DNA of 64,000 nt from Flavobacterium saccharophilum (GCF_900142735.1 NZ_FRBY01000002.1:310001-374000), one strand, 5' to 3'. Shown: positions 25,665 to 35,249, numbered from the stretch's first letter. Made by a program: numbers and translations. The notes: generated by a model not told the origin, from the letters alone.

Positions 25665-26111
25665 ATGATTTTGCCCCTGCTCTTTCAAATACTTATTTCC
25701 TGGATAGTCGCCTGCTGTATCATAAGAATATTTAACATGGCATTATCATCAACAGACGCAAAATTTTATCAGGAACCTGCATTGCTTACCAGTATTCTTT
25801 CTGCTGTTGCTATTGATTTATCACTAAAAACCAAATTAAGAATCGGAAAGGTATTGCATCACAGCTTTGGATTTTGTTTTGCAGCAGTTTATTACATAAT
25901 ATGGTATTCTGAATTCGCAGAAATTTCGTGGACAACCAGCATCATTATAGGCGTTATAAGCGCATTGATCCGAATTATAAGCTGGACTTTTCTGCTTGAA
26001 ATTATACCAACTGTTCATACGGCCAATTTTAAAGGTTATTACCTTCAGCTTGTATTCGTACACAGTATTTTTATTATTGCTGCTTTTTCTGTAGACTGGT
26101 TATTGCTTTGA
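25665..26111 (+). CDS. Four-helix membrane protein, unknown
   Basis: A 148-residue integral membrane protein with four hydrophobic segments (about 4-24, 60-82, 88-112 and 122-146). Between helices 1 and 2 lies a loop (ALSSTDAKFYQEPALLTSIL). Helix 2 contains HHSFGFCFAAVYYIIWY, whose paired His residues could bind a cofactor or metal, but no family is recognised. It is monocistronic with its own promoter. Confidence 0.75.
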   Translation: MILPLLFQILISWIVACCIIRIFNMALSSTDAKFYQEPALLTSILSAVAIDLSLKTKLRIGKVLHHSFGFCFAAVYYIIWYSEFAEISWTTSIIIGVISALIRIISWTFLLEIIPTVHTANFKGYYLQLVFVHSIFIIAAFSVDWLLL

Positions 26112-26305
26112 TAGCTTTTAAAACAAAAAGAAGAGTTAAATTTCAGGATTAGGTACTTAATAATAAAAGTTCTGTATAGTTTTTACGTTAAGCACGAGTT
26201 GGCCTAATCTATATATTTACCTATATTTAGTACCTAAAGGTACATTTTAATAAATCTATATCAATCTGTGGTCAAACAGTTTCAAATTTATATTTTGCAA
26301 AAAGC

Positions 26306-26345
26306 AAAACTCCGCAAAATATAGAAACATTTGCGGAGTTTTTTA
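26306..26345. terminator. Bidirectional terminator
   Basis: Arms AAAACTCCGCAAA (26306-26318) and TTTGCGGAGTTTT (26330-26342), with a T-run on the plus strand and a T-rich tract (GCTTTTTGC) on the minus strand. It serves the convergent ends of the membrane protein and the SusCD operon. Confidence 0.85.
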
Positions 26346-26384
26346 TTTGAAACATTTTACTTGATGTATCACTAGGTATTCACC

Positions 26385-27809
26385 CTATTTTACATCAAAC
26401 CAAAGTTTTGTAGTAAGCAAGTCTTTTCCCTGAACGGCTATCGCTGCCTGGTAACTAGTTCCATTCAAAGATTGCTCTGTACCCGGATAAAAGAAACGTG
26501 AAGGTAGGTTTCCGTCTAAAACTGTCGCCGGGCCAGATTTCAATACTGGATAGTCCAGTCTTCTCCATTCCGTAAAAGCGTCAAGACCTTGTCCGTAAAA
26601 AGCAATCCATTTTTGTGTTCCAATTGATTTGGCATAGTCTATCGCATCATATTTTACACTAGCCTGATTAAGATAATTAGCGATAACGGTTGCATCGGTA
26701 ATTCCAAATTGATTGAAGGATGCCGTAATCGCATTTTTATAGAGCTGTTCAGCATCACCAGAAATATAACCACGAGCTACCGCTTCAGAAAGATTAAATA
26801 ATACTTCAGAGTAAGAAACAAGTACTGCCGGCGATGAGGAAGTCAGGAAGTAAGTTCCTGGTTTTGATGTTTTAGCAAAACCCTGGCTATTAGCATCACT
26901 GTTTGATAATCCATTTGCACCTCCAACATATTTACCTACGCTTGCATCTGATGGCAATTGTGCATAAACAGGTAAACGTGGATCAGATAATTCATTTAGC
27001 TTATCAACCATAGTTTTTGAAATACGATAATCATCACGAGTTTCAAACCATGCTGAAGCAGGATTTTGCTGAGGTGAACTCGTGTAAGTAAACTTAAAAG
27101 TATCACTATTACTTCCAAGTACTCCTGCAGCATCGGTTGTGGCTTCAATAGCAGCTTGTTTAGCCAAAGCTGGTTCTCTGTCAGAGATTCGCAATGCAAT
27201 ACGCAAACGAAGTGAATTTACCAGTTTTTTCCATTTCAAAATATCACCTTTATAGGATAAGTCACCCGTCACGGTACCATTTGCTGTATTTAGTAAAGAT
27301 TGTGCTTGTTTCAAATCTTCTAGTAATCCTGTATACACTTCCTTTTGGGTATTGTACGCCGGAGTTACTTTTAGACCTGCTTCTTTATACGGAATACTTC
27401 CGTAAGCATCGGTCAACAATAAAAATGTCCATGAACGCAATGTTAATGCAATCCCTTTGTAATTTGAATTTGCCTGCTCTTGTGGAAAATTGATAATTGT
27501 ATTCAAATCCGTAATCAAAGTTGCGTATCCGGTATTCCACAAAGTTGTGAAAGAAGTATTGGACACATCGTATCTATCCGGTTCCGTATATTGAATTTTA
27601 GCCCAATGCTGCACAAATAACAAAGACGAATCAAAGTTATTTGTTGAGCCCCAGTATAAATCAGCCCCCTGCTTTAGGGTTCCTGTTAACAGGTAAGGCG
27701 CTAATGGTGTTTCAGTTGCATTTGGATTTTTATTAATATCATCCAAAGTATCACTGCATGAAGTCAGTGTAATTGCAAATAGCGTTGTATATAATATATT
27801 TTTTAACAT
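26385..27809 (-). CDS. SusD/RagB-like outer membrane lipoprotein
   Basis: A 474-residue lipoprotein (FAITLTSCSDTLDD, Cys at about residue 18). The early segment DINKNPNATETP and the helical TPR-like body fit the SusD-like_2 branch. The C-terminal part has WIAFYGQGLDAFTEWRRLDYP, the common RRLDYP-type end of these proteins. SusD proteins cap the SusC porin and bind the imported glycan or peptide. It follows the SusC gene by 12 bases. No glycoside hydrolase or peptidase gene is next to the pair, so the ligand cannot be named. Confidence 0.92.
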   Translation of the reverse strand: MLKNILYTTLFAITLTSCSDTLDDINKNPNATETPLAPYLLTGTLKQGADLYWGSTNNFDSSLLFVQHWAKIQYTEPDRYDVSNTSFTTLWNTGYATLITDLNTIINFPQEQANSNYKGIALTLRSWTFLLLTDAYGSIPYKEAGLKVTPAYNTQKEVYTGLLEDLKQAQSLLNTANGTVTGDLSYKGDILKWKKLVNSLRLRIALRISDREPALAKQAAIEATTDAAGVLGSNSDTFKFTYTSSPQQNPASAWFETRDDYRISKTMVDKLNELSDPRLPVYAQLPSDASVGKYVGGANGLSNSDANSQGFAKTSKPGTYFLTSSSPAVLVSYSEVLFNLSEAVARGYISGDAEQLYKNAITASFNQFGITDATVIANYLNQASVKYDAIDYAKSIGTQKWIAFYGQGLDAFTEWRRLDYPVLKSGPATVLDGNLPSRFFYPGTEQSLNGTSYQAAIAVQGKDLLTTKLWFDVK

Positions 27810-27821
27810 GATTCTGTATTT

Positions 27822-30800
27822 TTAAAATCTTAGATTGACATTAAGGCTGAAATTTCTCGTAGTTGGCAGAGATAAACTCTCCAATCCTTGTGCATTACCT
27901 GTATTGAAAGCTGTTTCAGGATCAATATTTGGTGCATCTTTATAGATAAAAAACAGGTTACGGCCTACTGCAGTAATACTTGCCCCATCTAATCCCAGCT
28001 TCTTAGCAAATGACTTATTGAAGTTAAAAGCCAATTTTACTTCTCTTAATTTTACAAAAGTTGAGCTGTAAATATAAGCTTCACTAATATTGTAAGATGC
28101 TTTGTAATATTCCTGTGCACTAAGAAGTGAAGTGTTTGGCGTTCCATCAGCATACACTCCGTTAAAGATCATTCCATCCTCATATACCGCTGCGCCTCCC
28201 GGAGCAGTTGTACCTGTTGGTAATAAGGTTTTAGTAGTACCTGCCAAATAATAATTTAATCCACCATTAGCGGCATCACGACCCGGAAGCGTTTCTGCCA
28301 ATACTCCTGTATAAGTACCTGTTCTGTTCGTTCCTGAGAAAAGCTCTCCTCCTACACTGGCATCAATAAGAAATGAGAATTCAAGGTTTTTATAGGTCAA
28401 TGTATTAGTAACTCCAGCTAAATAGTCTGGCGTATAATGACCTAATACTTTCTTTTGCGGATCAGCTTTTGGTAATCCGTTCGCTCCTACTACTATATTT
28501 CCATTTGCGTCGCGTTGATAAGCTGTTCCATAAAGTGCCCCGTAAGCCTGTCCTACAGATGCCAAAACATCAACACCTCCTGAAGAACCGATCGTGTAAT
28601 TTTGAATCTGTTTATCATAATCCAAAATCTCTACTTTGCTTATGTTCTTTGAATAATTTACGGCAACATTCCATTTGAAGCTTTCATTTTGAATAGGGTT
28701 TCCATCCAATTGAATTTCGATACCGTGGTTGTTTATTTTACCAGCATTGATTAATTGTGAATTATAACCACTTGAAGCAGTAGTTTTTATTTCCAAAATC
28801 TGATCAAAACTATTGGTATTGTAATAAGCAAAATCAAAATGCAGTCTGTTTTTCCAGAAAGAAGATTCTAAACCAAGTTCGGTAGAACGTGTTGTTTCTG
28901 GTTTTAGGTTCTCATTCAATTTCTTTTGAGAAGAAGTTTGAATCGGATTTCCGTCAAATGCAGTTTGAAAATTATAGACTGTAGACAATTGATAAGGATC
29001 GGCATCATTACCAACCTCAGACCAGCCTCCACGTAACTTTAAGAAATCAAGTGTATTACTTTTCAATTTCAAAGCATCAGACAACACTAAACTTCCGCTA
29101 ACAGAAGGATAGAAATAAGAACGGTTACTGCTTGGCAATGTCGATGACCAGTCATTACGGGCAGTTGCATTCAAAAAGGCATAATTTTTATAACCCAATT
29201 GTGCAGAAGCATAAGCACTGTACACTCTCAATCTTGATAAAGAGTTTGATGAAGTTAATGGATCCCTTGAATTAGTTAGTGTATATAAATCAGGTACTGC
29301 CAAACGTGGCGCTTTTTGATAATTATTTGCATCACTATGGTTACGAACGTTGAATCCGGCCAGCGCATCTAAACTAAAATCATCATTCAGTTTATTGGTA
29401 TAAGTAAAAATACCTTCTGTATTTTGCTCGTTTACTGTATAGGCATCTTCAGCATAGGATCCGAAAGGAGTTCCATTTGTACCGTATTTAATTTCATACT
29501 TTCTGCGATCATTATAATAATCAACTCCGGTACGGAATTTAAAATTAAGTCCCTCAAAAATCTTGGCATCCAAATGAATATCACCAATTAAACGGTTACG
29601 CTGTTGACTTGTAGTGTTGTAATTAGCATTCCAATACGGATTGCTGTAATAGCTGTTATTCCAGTTTCTCGTCCAATCCTTATCAAGTTCATTAATATCT
29701 ACCTGACGTCCGAACCAAAGAAACTGCAGCATTACGCCGGCAGCACGGTTACCCGATGGACCACCTGGTAAAGCTGGTGCATTGGTAACAATATAGTTCG
29801 CATTTACACCTACTTTTACACTTTTGGAGATTTGGTAATTCGTGTTAACGGTAAAGTTTGTTTTGTTGACTTCACTGTTAGGCACCGTTCCTAATTGTTT
29901 TTGATTGTTTACTCCTAAACGAAAATCTGATTTTTCATCTGATTTGGCCACCGAAATGCTATTATCATAAGTAACACCAGTATTAAAAAAATCCCTAACA
30001 TTATTTGGATGAGCTACGAAAGGTACTGCCTCACCGTTTGAATAAAATTGCGGAATAAGGCGGCCATCCATTTTAGGACCCCAACTTTCATCAACCCCAT
30101 CATTAACTCCTCCACCTTTACCATCTACATAGCTAAATTTTCCGTTTGATCCTTGTCCAAATGAATTCTGAAAAGACGGTAAAGTACTAACCTGAGAGAC
30201 TGTTATACCAGTACTAAAGTTTATCCCTAATCCCTTCTGACTTTTTCCAGATTTTGTCGTGATCAAAACAACACCATGCGCAGCACGTGATCCGTAAAGC
30301 GCTGCCGCATTAGGACCTTTCAATACGGTTAATGTTTCAATATCATTAGGATTCAAATCGGCTATTGCATTTTTGAAATCACGAGTTGCACCACCAAAAT
30401 TTAACTGCGAGTTATCTACCGGAACTCCATCCACCACAAATAAGGGCTGGTTATTTCCTGATATAGAAGTTTCACCACGAATAATAATACGTGAAGATCC
30501 CATATCTCCTTGTGAATTGGTAATACGAACTCCAGCCAATTTACCGGTAAGGCTATTTAGAAAGTTCGTTTCTTTTGTATCTGACAACTCCTTGCCTTTA
30601 AGAGCCTGGGTAGTGTAACCTAAAGATTTCTTTTCTTTCGTAATACCAAGTGCAGTAACGACAACTTCTGATAACGCATTTTGCTCCTGAGTAAGCTCAA
30701 TAACCACAGAGTTTGTATTCGCTACAATTTCTGTTTTTTTATACCCTAAATAACTTACTATTAACGTATAAGGCAATTTTTGTCCTGTCTGGAAAAAAAA

Positions 30801-31001
30801 CTTCCCATCAAAATCTGTTACAACTCCGTGTGTAGTTCCTTTAATATTAATTGAGGCCCCAATAATAGGTTCTTTTGTACTAGCATCTACAACTATTCCC
30901 TCGAGTTTGGATTGAATTAACGGTTTGGTTTCTTGTGCTTTAATCCCTATCGAAATCAAGAAAATACACAACCAGATATATCTATTTAATTTTTTTTTCA
31001 T
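27822..31001 (-). CDS. SusC/RagA-like TonB-dependent outer membrane transporter
   Basis: A 1059-residue protein with a signal peptide, a carboxypeptidase-regulatory-like domain (about 32-110, GIVVDASTKEPIIGASI), a TonB box region, a plug domain with the SusC signature-type GADVAV-like segment GPNAAALYGSRAAHGVVLITTK, and a beta-barrel of about 700 residues ending in an aromatic residue (NVNLRF). It forms the energy-dependent import pore with the SusD protein encoded next. It starts at 31001 behind a long leader with its own promoter at 31384-31414. Confidence 0.94.
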   Translation of the reverse strand: MKKKLNRYIWLCIFLISIGIKAQETKPLIQSKLEGIVVDASTKEPIIGASINIKGTTHGVVTDFDGKFFFQTGQKLPYTLIVSYLGYKKTEIVANTNSVVIELTQEQNALSEVVVTALGITKEKKSLGYTTQALKGKELSDTKETNFLNSLTGKLAGVRITNSQGDMGSSRIIIRGETSISGNNQPLFVVDGVPVDNSQLNFGGATRDFKNAIADLNPNDIETLTVLKGPNAAALYGSRAAHGVVLITTKSGKSQKGLGINFSTGITVSQVSTLPSFQNSFGQGSNGKFSYVDGKGGGVNDGVDESWGPKMDGRLIPQFYSNGEAVPFVAHPNNVRDFFNTGVTYDNSISVAKSDEKSDFRLGVNNQKQLGTVPNSEVNKTNFTVNTNYQISKSVKVGVNANYIVTNAPALPGGPSGNRAAGVMLQFLWFGRQVDINELDKDWTRNWNNSYYSNPYWNANYNTTSQQRNRLIGDIHLDAKIFEGLNFKFRTGVDYYNDRRKYEIKYGTNGTPFGSYAEDAYTVNEQNTEGIFTYTNKLNDDFSLDALAGFNVRNHSDANNYQKAPRLAVPDLYTLTNSRDPLTSSNSLSRLRVYSAYASAQLGYKNYAFLNATARNDWSSTLPSSNRSYFYPSVSGSLVLSDALKLKSNTLDFLKLRGGWSEVGNDADPYQLSTVYNFQTAFDGNPIQTSSQKKLNENLKPETTRSTELGLESSFWKNRLHFDFAYYNTNSFDQILEIKTTASSGYNSQLINAGKINNHGIEIQLDGNPIQNESFKWNVAVNYSKNISKVEILDYDKQIQNYTIGSSGGVDVLASVGQAYGALYGTAYQRDANGNIVVGANGLPKADPQKKVLGHYTPDYLAGVTNTLTYKNLEFSFLIDASVGGELFSGTNRTGTYTGVLAETLPGRDAANGGLNYYLAGTTKTLLPTGTTAPGGAAVYEDGMIFNGVYADGTPNTSLLSAQEYYKASYNISEAYIYSSTFVKLREVKLAFNFNKSFAKKLGLDGASITAVGRNLFFIYKDAPNIDPETAFNTGNAQGLESLSLPTTRNFSLNVNLRF

Positions 31002-31015
31002 TACTTTGTTTTGGT

Positions 31016-31096
31016 TTAAAAATAAGTAAGCCCTGAACGGATTAACTCCATTCTCGCTTTCTTATAGAGATGAACAATTTCTTTAAGCTTCACCAT
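31016..31096 (-). CDS. Possible leader peptide of the SusCD operon (26 aa)
   Basis: ATG at 31094-31096 opens a 26-codon frame, MVKLKEIVHLYKKARMELIR followed by SGLTYF, ending in TAA 14 bases before the SusC start. In the same frame further sense codons extend upstream (TISVAAE before the Met). Composition is basic-amphipathic and codon use looks coding-like. Its ATG lies inside the right arm of the hairpin at 31092-31117, which could hide it. It may be a regulatory leader peptide or chance. Confidence 0.3.
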   Translation of the reverse strand: MVKLKEIVHLYKKARMELIRSGLTYF

Positions 31097-31117
31097 TTCT
31101 GCTGCAACAGAAATGGT
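31092..31117. promoter_or_regulatory. Hairpin in the SusC leader
   Basis: ACCATTTCTG (31092-31101) and CAGAAATGGT (31108-31117) pair perfectly around six bases. On the plus strand a run of seven T follows, but no plus-strand gene precedes it. On the minus strand the hairpin lies in the SusC leader and sequesters the ATG of the leader frame. Confidence 0.55.
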
Positions 31118-31383
31118 TTTTTTATTTACAGCACATTCGCTTTTTCATTTTTATATATTTTTAGATTACTATTATTTAAATTGGTTTTATAAAAGTTTGA
31201 ATCCATCATCTCAAGCTTTCCTCTTGCCAAAAATTTTATGAATTAGACATTTGAAGAATTTCAAAAGCAACAAGCTCTTAAGAATAAATCGTCAAAATGG
31301 TTTGCATTTTTTAAAATAAAATTTATTTGTAGCCTCACATCCCTTTATATATAAGACTTTTAAATCCTACCAATTTGATAGAA

Positions 31384-31414
31384 CAAAGGTATATTAAAAT
31401 TTTAAACACCCAAG
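31384..31414 (-). promoter_or_regulatory. Promoter of the SusCD operon
   Basis: On the minus strand CTTG (31414-31411), 19 bases, then TACCTTTG (31391-31384), a perfect -7 with a good -33. Transcription should start near 31377, which leaves a leader of about 375 bases before SusC. Confidence 0.6.
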
Positions 31415-31718
31415 TTTTAAAAGTATTTTTTGCAAAAAAAATGTTAACTAAAATTTTAGTAAAATTTTAAGTCACTTCAAACAAGACAGTTAATAGGTTT
31501 TAAGATTTGTCAAACTAAGTACGAATTTTCTTAAATTTATCAGGGTGAATTAAAAATTTTATTCATTTTTAAAACTCGTAAATCAGAATTATCTAAGCGT
31601 TTTAAAAAGAATATACTTCGTTAAAAATCGAATACGAAATGGTTTATATATTCGAAATGTTTACCATCAGATTTCATTTTAAACTATCTTTATAGTAAGA
31701 AACCTTCATTTTTATACT

Positions 31719-33326
31719 ATGAACGATAAATCATTACTCAGAGGTTCCATTTTCAGACATCTTGATGGCTTAGCTGTTGCTCCTGTTGCGATTGCACTTA
31801 AAAAAAACGGAGTTTTAGAGTTTATCTTAAACAAAAAGGAAGTACAGCTGACGGAACTTGTAAGTGCTTTTAAAGCCAACGAAGGGTACCTGAATGTTGG
31901 TTTGAGGATTTTAGCCTCTCAGGGCTTTCTGGATTATGAAGTCAATAACGAAACACAGGAAATTAAGATCTCTGTAAATGAAAAGACAGAAATAGCTTTT
32001 TCATTGTTTTATCTTTACCAGGATGTTGTTGATTTACTTCACTTTTCGATCCAGTTTCACATTCGTATTTTTGATGATGTCCCGTTTGAAAAACTTAATG
32101 TTATTTTTGAAAAATATAAAAAGGGATATGGAATTAAACCCTCCGAAGATGTTCTTACTAATACAATTCAGGATCAGGTTTTAAAACATATTGAAGGGTA
32201 TTTGATAGCGCCTACAATAGTTCGTTTGGCAATGAACGGAATGTTTCACAAATATTTCATGGAGACTTCTTTCAAGCCTGAAGAGTTTCATAAATCGCCA
32301 GAAAATTTTAAAAAAATACTAGACTTTCTTGTACATCTTGGATGGTTTATGGAAAAAAATGGCAATTATCAATTTACCGAAGTGGGTTTGTTTTTTGCAA
32401 AGAGATCCAGTGCTTATGGCGTGACCGTTTCTTATTTACCAACATTTGCCAAAATTGAAGAATTAATTTTTGGAGACCCGGCTGTTTTAAGAATGATAGC
32501 CGATGGCGAAAATGAAATTCATGTGGATCGTGAAATGAATGTTTGGGGAAGCGGCGGTGCTCACGATACTTACTTTAAAGTAGTAGATGAAATTATTATT
32601 AAACTTTTTAATTTACCAATTGAAGAACAGCCTAAAGGAATTCTCGATATGGGTTGTGGTAATGGTGCCTTTCTTCAGCATATTTTTGAAGTAATCGACA
32701 GGCAAACTCTAAGAGGTAAAATGCTGGACGAATATCCATTGTTTCTGGTGGGTGCCGATTATAATCAGGCTGCTCTGAAAGTAACCAGAGCAAATCTTAT
32801 AAAAGCAGATATTTGGGCAAAAGTAATTTGGGGAGATATTGGCCGCCCTGACTTACTTTCAGATGACTTAAGAGAAAATTACAATATTGACCTGAAAGAT
32901 TTACTGAACGTAAGGACATTCCTGGATCACAATCGCATTTGGACAGATCCGGAGTACATCAACAAAAATAGAATCAGTACCTCAACTGGTGCGTTTGCTT
33001 ACAGAGGAAAAAGAATCAGTAATAATCTGGTGGAAGATAATCTCCTGGAACATCTGCAAAAGTGGTCGCCTTATGTACGAAAATTTGGTTTACTTCTGAT
33101 TGAATTGCATACTATAAATCCAAAATTGGCTGCCAGTAACTTAGGAAAAACACCTGCAACGGCCTATGATGCCACACATGGTTTTTCAGATCAATATATT
33201 GTTGAGATTGACGTCTTTAATAGTGTTGCTGCCGAAGCAGGATTATTTCCCGATAAAGCAATTTTTAAACGATTTCCGGAAGCTGATATTGCTACAGTAA
33301 GTATCAATTTATTGAAAGGAAAATAA
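31719..33326 (+). CDS. SAM methyltransferase with duplicated N-terminal domain
   Basis: A 535-residue protein. Two winged-helix/dimerisation-like units precede the catalytic part: residues 8-80, with RHLDGLAVAPVAIALKKNG, and 150-230, with KHIEGYLIAPTIVRLAMNG, which are clearly related to each other. A class I methyltransferase domain (about 300-535) has ILDMGCGNGAFL (308-319) and VGADYNQAALKV as motifs I and II. The arrangement is like O-methyltransferases of polyketide type, but with the helical unit doubled. Substrate is unknown. It is monocistronic, followed by a terminator. Confidence 0.75.
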   Translation: MNDKSLLRGSIFRHLDGLAVAPVAIALKKNGVLEFILNKKEVQLTELVSAFKANEGYLNVGLRILASQGFLDYEVNNETQEIKISVNEKTEIAFSLFYLYQDVVDLLHFSIQFHIRIFDDVPFEKLNVIFEKYKKGYGIKPSEDVLTNTIQDQVLKHIEGYLIAPTIVRLAMNGMFHKYFMETSFKPEEFHKSPENFKKILDFLVHLGWFMEKNGNYQFTEVGLFFAKRSSAYGVTVSYLPTFAKIEELIFGDPAVLRMIADGENEIHVDREMNVWGSGGAHDTYFKVVDEIIIKLFNLPIEEQPKGILDMGCGNGAFLQHIFEVIDRQTLRGKMLDEYPLFLVGADYNQAALKVTRANLIKADIWAKVIWGDIGRPDLLSDDLRENYNIDLKDLLNVRTFLDHNRIWTDPEYINKNRISTSTGAFAYRGKRISNNLVEDNLLEHLQKWSPYVRKFGLLLIELHTINPKLAASNLGKTPATAYDATHGFSDQYIVEIDVFNSVAAEAGLFPDKAIFKRFPEADIATVSINLLKGK

Positions 33327-33331
33327 ACGAA

Positions 33332-33370
33332 AAAACCTCCAAAATTAATGACTATGGAGGTTTTATTTTT
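33332..33370. terminator. Bidirectional terminator
   Basis: AAAACCTCCA (33332-33341) and TGGAGGTTTT (33355-33364), with T-runs on both strands. It ends the methyltransferase gene (plus) and the MreB-like gene (minus). Confidence 0.85.
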
Positions 33371-33385
33371 ATAATGTTTAAAGAA

Positions 33386-34414
33386 CTAAGATATCAGTAC
33401 TCTTTTATATTTTGGTATGTCTTTTAAAACAATTCCAGTACCTCTTACCACTGCTCTTAAGGGATCTTCTGCAATATAAACCGGAAGGTCTGTTTTTCTT
33501 GAAATTCTTTGATCAAGACCACGCAGCATTGCTCCTCCACCAGCGAGATAGAGACCTGTATTATAAATATCTGCAGCCAATTCAGGTGGTGTTAAAGAAA
33601 GTGTCACCATAATAGCATCTTCAATTCTAAGGATTGATTTATCCAACGCTTTTGCAATCTCTCTGGAAGTAATTTTGACTTCCTTCGGTTTTCCGGTTAG
33701 TAAATCCCTTCCACGAACCAATAAATCATCCGGTGGAGAATCCAGTTCTTCAATTGCAGCGCCCACGTCTATTTTTATCTGTTCGGCTGTAGCATCTCCA
33801 ATATACAAATTATGATGCGTTCTCATAAAATACAGGATGTCGTTGGTAAAAACGTCACCGGCAATTTTTATGGATTTGTCGCAAATTATTCCTCCTAAAG
33901 CAATAACTGCAATTTCTGTAGTTCCTCCCCCAATATCAACAATGATATGCCCTTGTGGCTGCATTACATCCAAACCAATTCCAATTGCAGCAGCCATAGG
34001 TTCATGAATTAAAAACACCTCTTTTCCGTTTACTCTTTCACAGGACTCTTTTACGGCTCTCATTTCTACCTCGGTAATACCGCTTGGAATACATACCACC
34101 ATTCGAAGTGCGGGAGTGAAAAAATTCTTCTTTAATTCTGGTATATTTTTAATAAACCAGTTAATCATTTTCTCCGATGCATCAAAATCTGCAATTACAC
34201 CGTCTTTAAGCGGTCGGATGGTTTTAATATTTTCGTGTGTTTTACCCTGCATTAAGTTAGCCTCTTTGCCTACAGCAATAATTTTTCCGCTTCTAATATC
34301 TTTTGCCACGATCGAAGGACTATCCACAACGACTTTTCCTTCATAAATTATTAATGTATTAGCGGTGCCTAAATCCATAGCTATCTCCACTGTCATAAAA
34401 TCAAATAAGCTCAT
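33386..34414 (-). CDS. MreB-like rod-shape actin homologue
   Basis: A 342-residue protein of the usual MreB length. Phosphate 1 is AMDLGTANTLI (about 12-22), phosphate 2 is IIVDIGGGTTEIAVI (about 158-172) and the adenosine motif is LYLAGGGAMLRGLD (about 286-300). It keeps conserved MreB blocks such as SIVAKD, KTIRPLKDGVIADF and ESCERVNGKEVFLIHEPMAAAIG (given here in part). No mreC, mreD or pbp2 gene lies beside it. In Flavobacteria the main mreB sits in an mreBCD operon, so this may be a second copy. It forms membrane-bound filaments guiding wall synthesis. Confidence 0.88.
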   Translation of the reverse strand: MSLFDFMTVEIAMDLGTANTLIIYEGKVVVDSPSIVAKDIRSGKIIAVGKEANLMQGKTHENIKTIRPLKDGVIADFDASEKMINWFIKNIPELKKNFFTPALRMVVCIPSGITEVEMRAVKESCERVNGKEVFLIHEPMAAAIGIGLDVMQPQGHIIVDIGGGTTEIAVIALGGIICDKSIKIAGDVFTNDILYFMRTHHNLYIGDATAEQIKIDVGAAIEELDSPPDDLLVRGRDLLTGKPKEVKITSREIAKALDKSILRIEDAIMVTLSLTPPELAADIYNTGLYLAGGGAMLRGLDQRISRKTDLPVYIAEDPLRAVVRGTGIVLKDIPKYKRVLIS

Positions 34415-34736
34415 AATATAATTTTCTATACAGAATGAACGCTTTTGTTCCTTGTTTATTCTCTCTAAACATTAACTTTCACTTTATTTTATAATAATTT
34501 TGGCAGTCTTTGTTATTAAATTTTAGATAGTTAAGATAATTTTCTGATTAAAATATAAACTTGCCTTTTGGTTTAGCAAAAGATTAAGAATTTTATGATA
34601 CGTAAAAGTGGAAGAAATTATCTCGATCGAAGAAAAAACTAAATCCTTATGGAATGACAAAGGTTTTAAAAGAGGGCAAAAAAAAGCCTCCAAAAAATCA
34701 AATGATTTTGGAGGCTTTGTATATTGTGTAAAAATA
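34415..34736. other. Intergenic region before the MreB-like gene
   Basis: About 320 bases. It contains the start region of the MreB-like gene (minus) and the terminator of the gene at 34737. No coding region and no perfect promoter match was seen. Confidence 0.5.
34678..34720 (-). terminator. Terminator of the small exported protein gene
   Basis: AAAGCCTCCAAAA (34683-34695) and TTTTGGAGGCTTT (34706-34718). On the minus strand the stem is followed by a run of eight T. It lies about 20 bases past the stop at 34737. Confidence 0.9.
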
Positions 34737-35189
34737 TTACATCTCGTTCAAATCGTTGAATTCGTGTAATGATTTTAATGTGCTTTCGTAAAATAAAATT
34801 GCAGCGATTAAATTTCCTTTATCTGAATAAGGCATCATCTTTCTCTGAAATTCTACTGTAGTATCTAAGAATGTAGTTGTTCCAATTGCTTGTCCGTCTA
34901 ATACTTTTTTATGCTCAGAATCGTCTGGTATACCTAAGTCTGCCATAGTAACACCTGGTTTAGTAACCAAAGCAATATAAGGTAGCGTTTTTACTAAAAC
35001 TTTAATACGCTCAATGTACAATTCCAAAAGTTCTCCTTTTTGCATACCACTTAATTCTTTTTGATCATGGTATTTACGGATAATAGCTGTTGTACTGATG
35101 ATACTTCTTGGAGCATTTTTTGCCTGTGCTGAAACAGCTTCAGTTGATAAGAAGAAAAGGAAACTAAGTAGGAAAATTGTGCTTTTCAT
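34737..35189 (-). CDS. Small exported protein, unknown
   Basis: A 150-residue protein with a signal peptide (cleavage after SAQA, about residue 23). The mature part is mainly helical, with conserved-looking LVTKPGVTMADLGIPDDSEHKK near residue 80 (quoted in part) and FLDTTVEFQRKMMPYSDKGN near 108. No family is recognised. It is monocistronic, with its own promoter (35219-35249) and terminator, which suggests a real and independently expressed periplasmic or secreted product. Confidence 0.75.
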   Translation of the reverse strand: MKSTIFLLSFLFFLSTEAVSAQAKNAPRSIISTTAIIRKYHDQKELSGMQKGELLELYIERIKVLVKTLPYIALVTKPGVTMADLGIPDDSEHKKVLDGQAIGTTTFLDTTVEFQRKMMPYSDKGNLIAAILFYESTLKSLHEFNDLNEM

Positions 35190-35218
35190 TTTGTGAATGT
35201 AATTGGTTGTTAATACGA

Positions 35219-35249
35219 CAAAAATATATAAATTAACTTAAACTGCAAC
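35219..35249 (-). promoter_or_regulatory. Promoter of the gene at 34737-35189
   Basis: On the minus strand GTTG (35249-35246), 19 bases, then TATTTTTG (35226-35219), matching TTG-N19-TAnnTTTG exactly. Transcription should start about 23 bases before the ATG. Confidence 0.65.

Larger units (their letters stand above)
31002..31718. other. Intergenic region with the SusC leader
   Basis: The region holds the SusC promoter (31384-31414), the 375-base leader with a possible peptide (31016-31096) and hairpin (31092-31117), and the start region of the plus-strand methyltransferase gene. TATCTTTA at 31685-31692 is a weak -7 for the latter. Confidence 0.5.
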
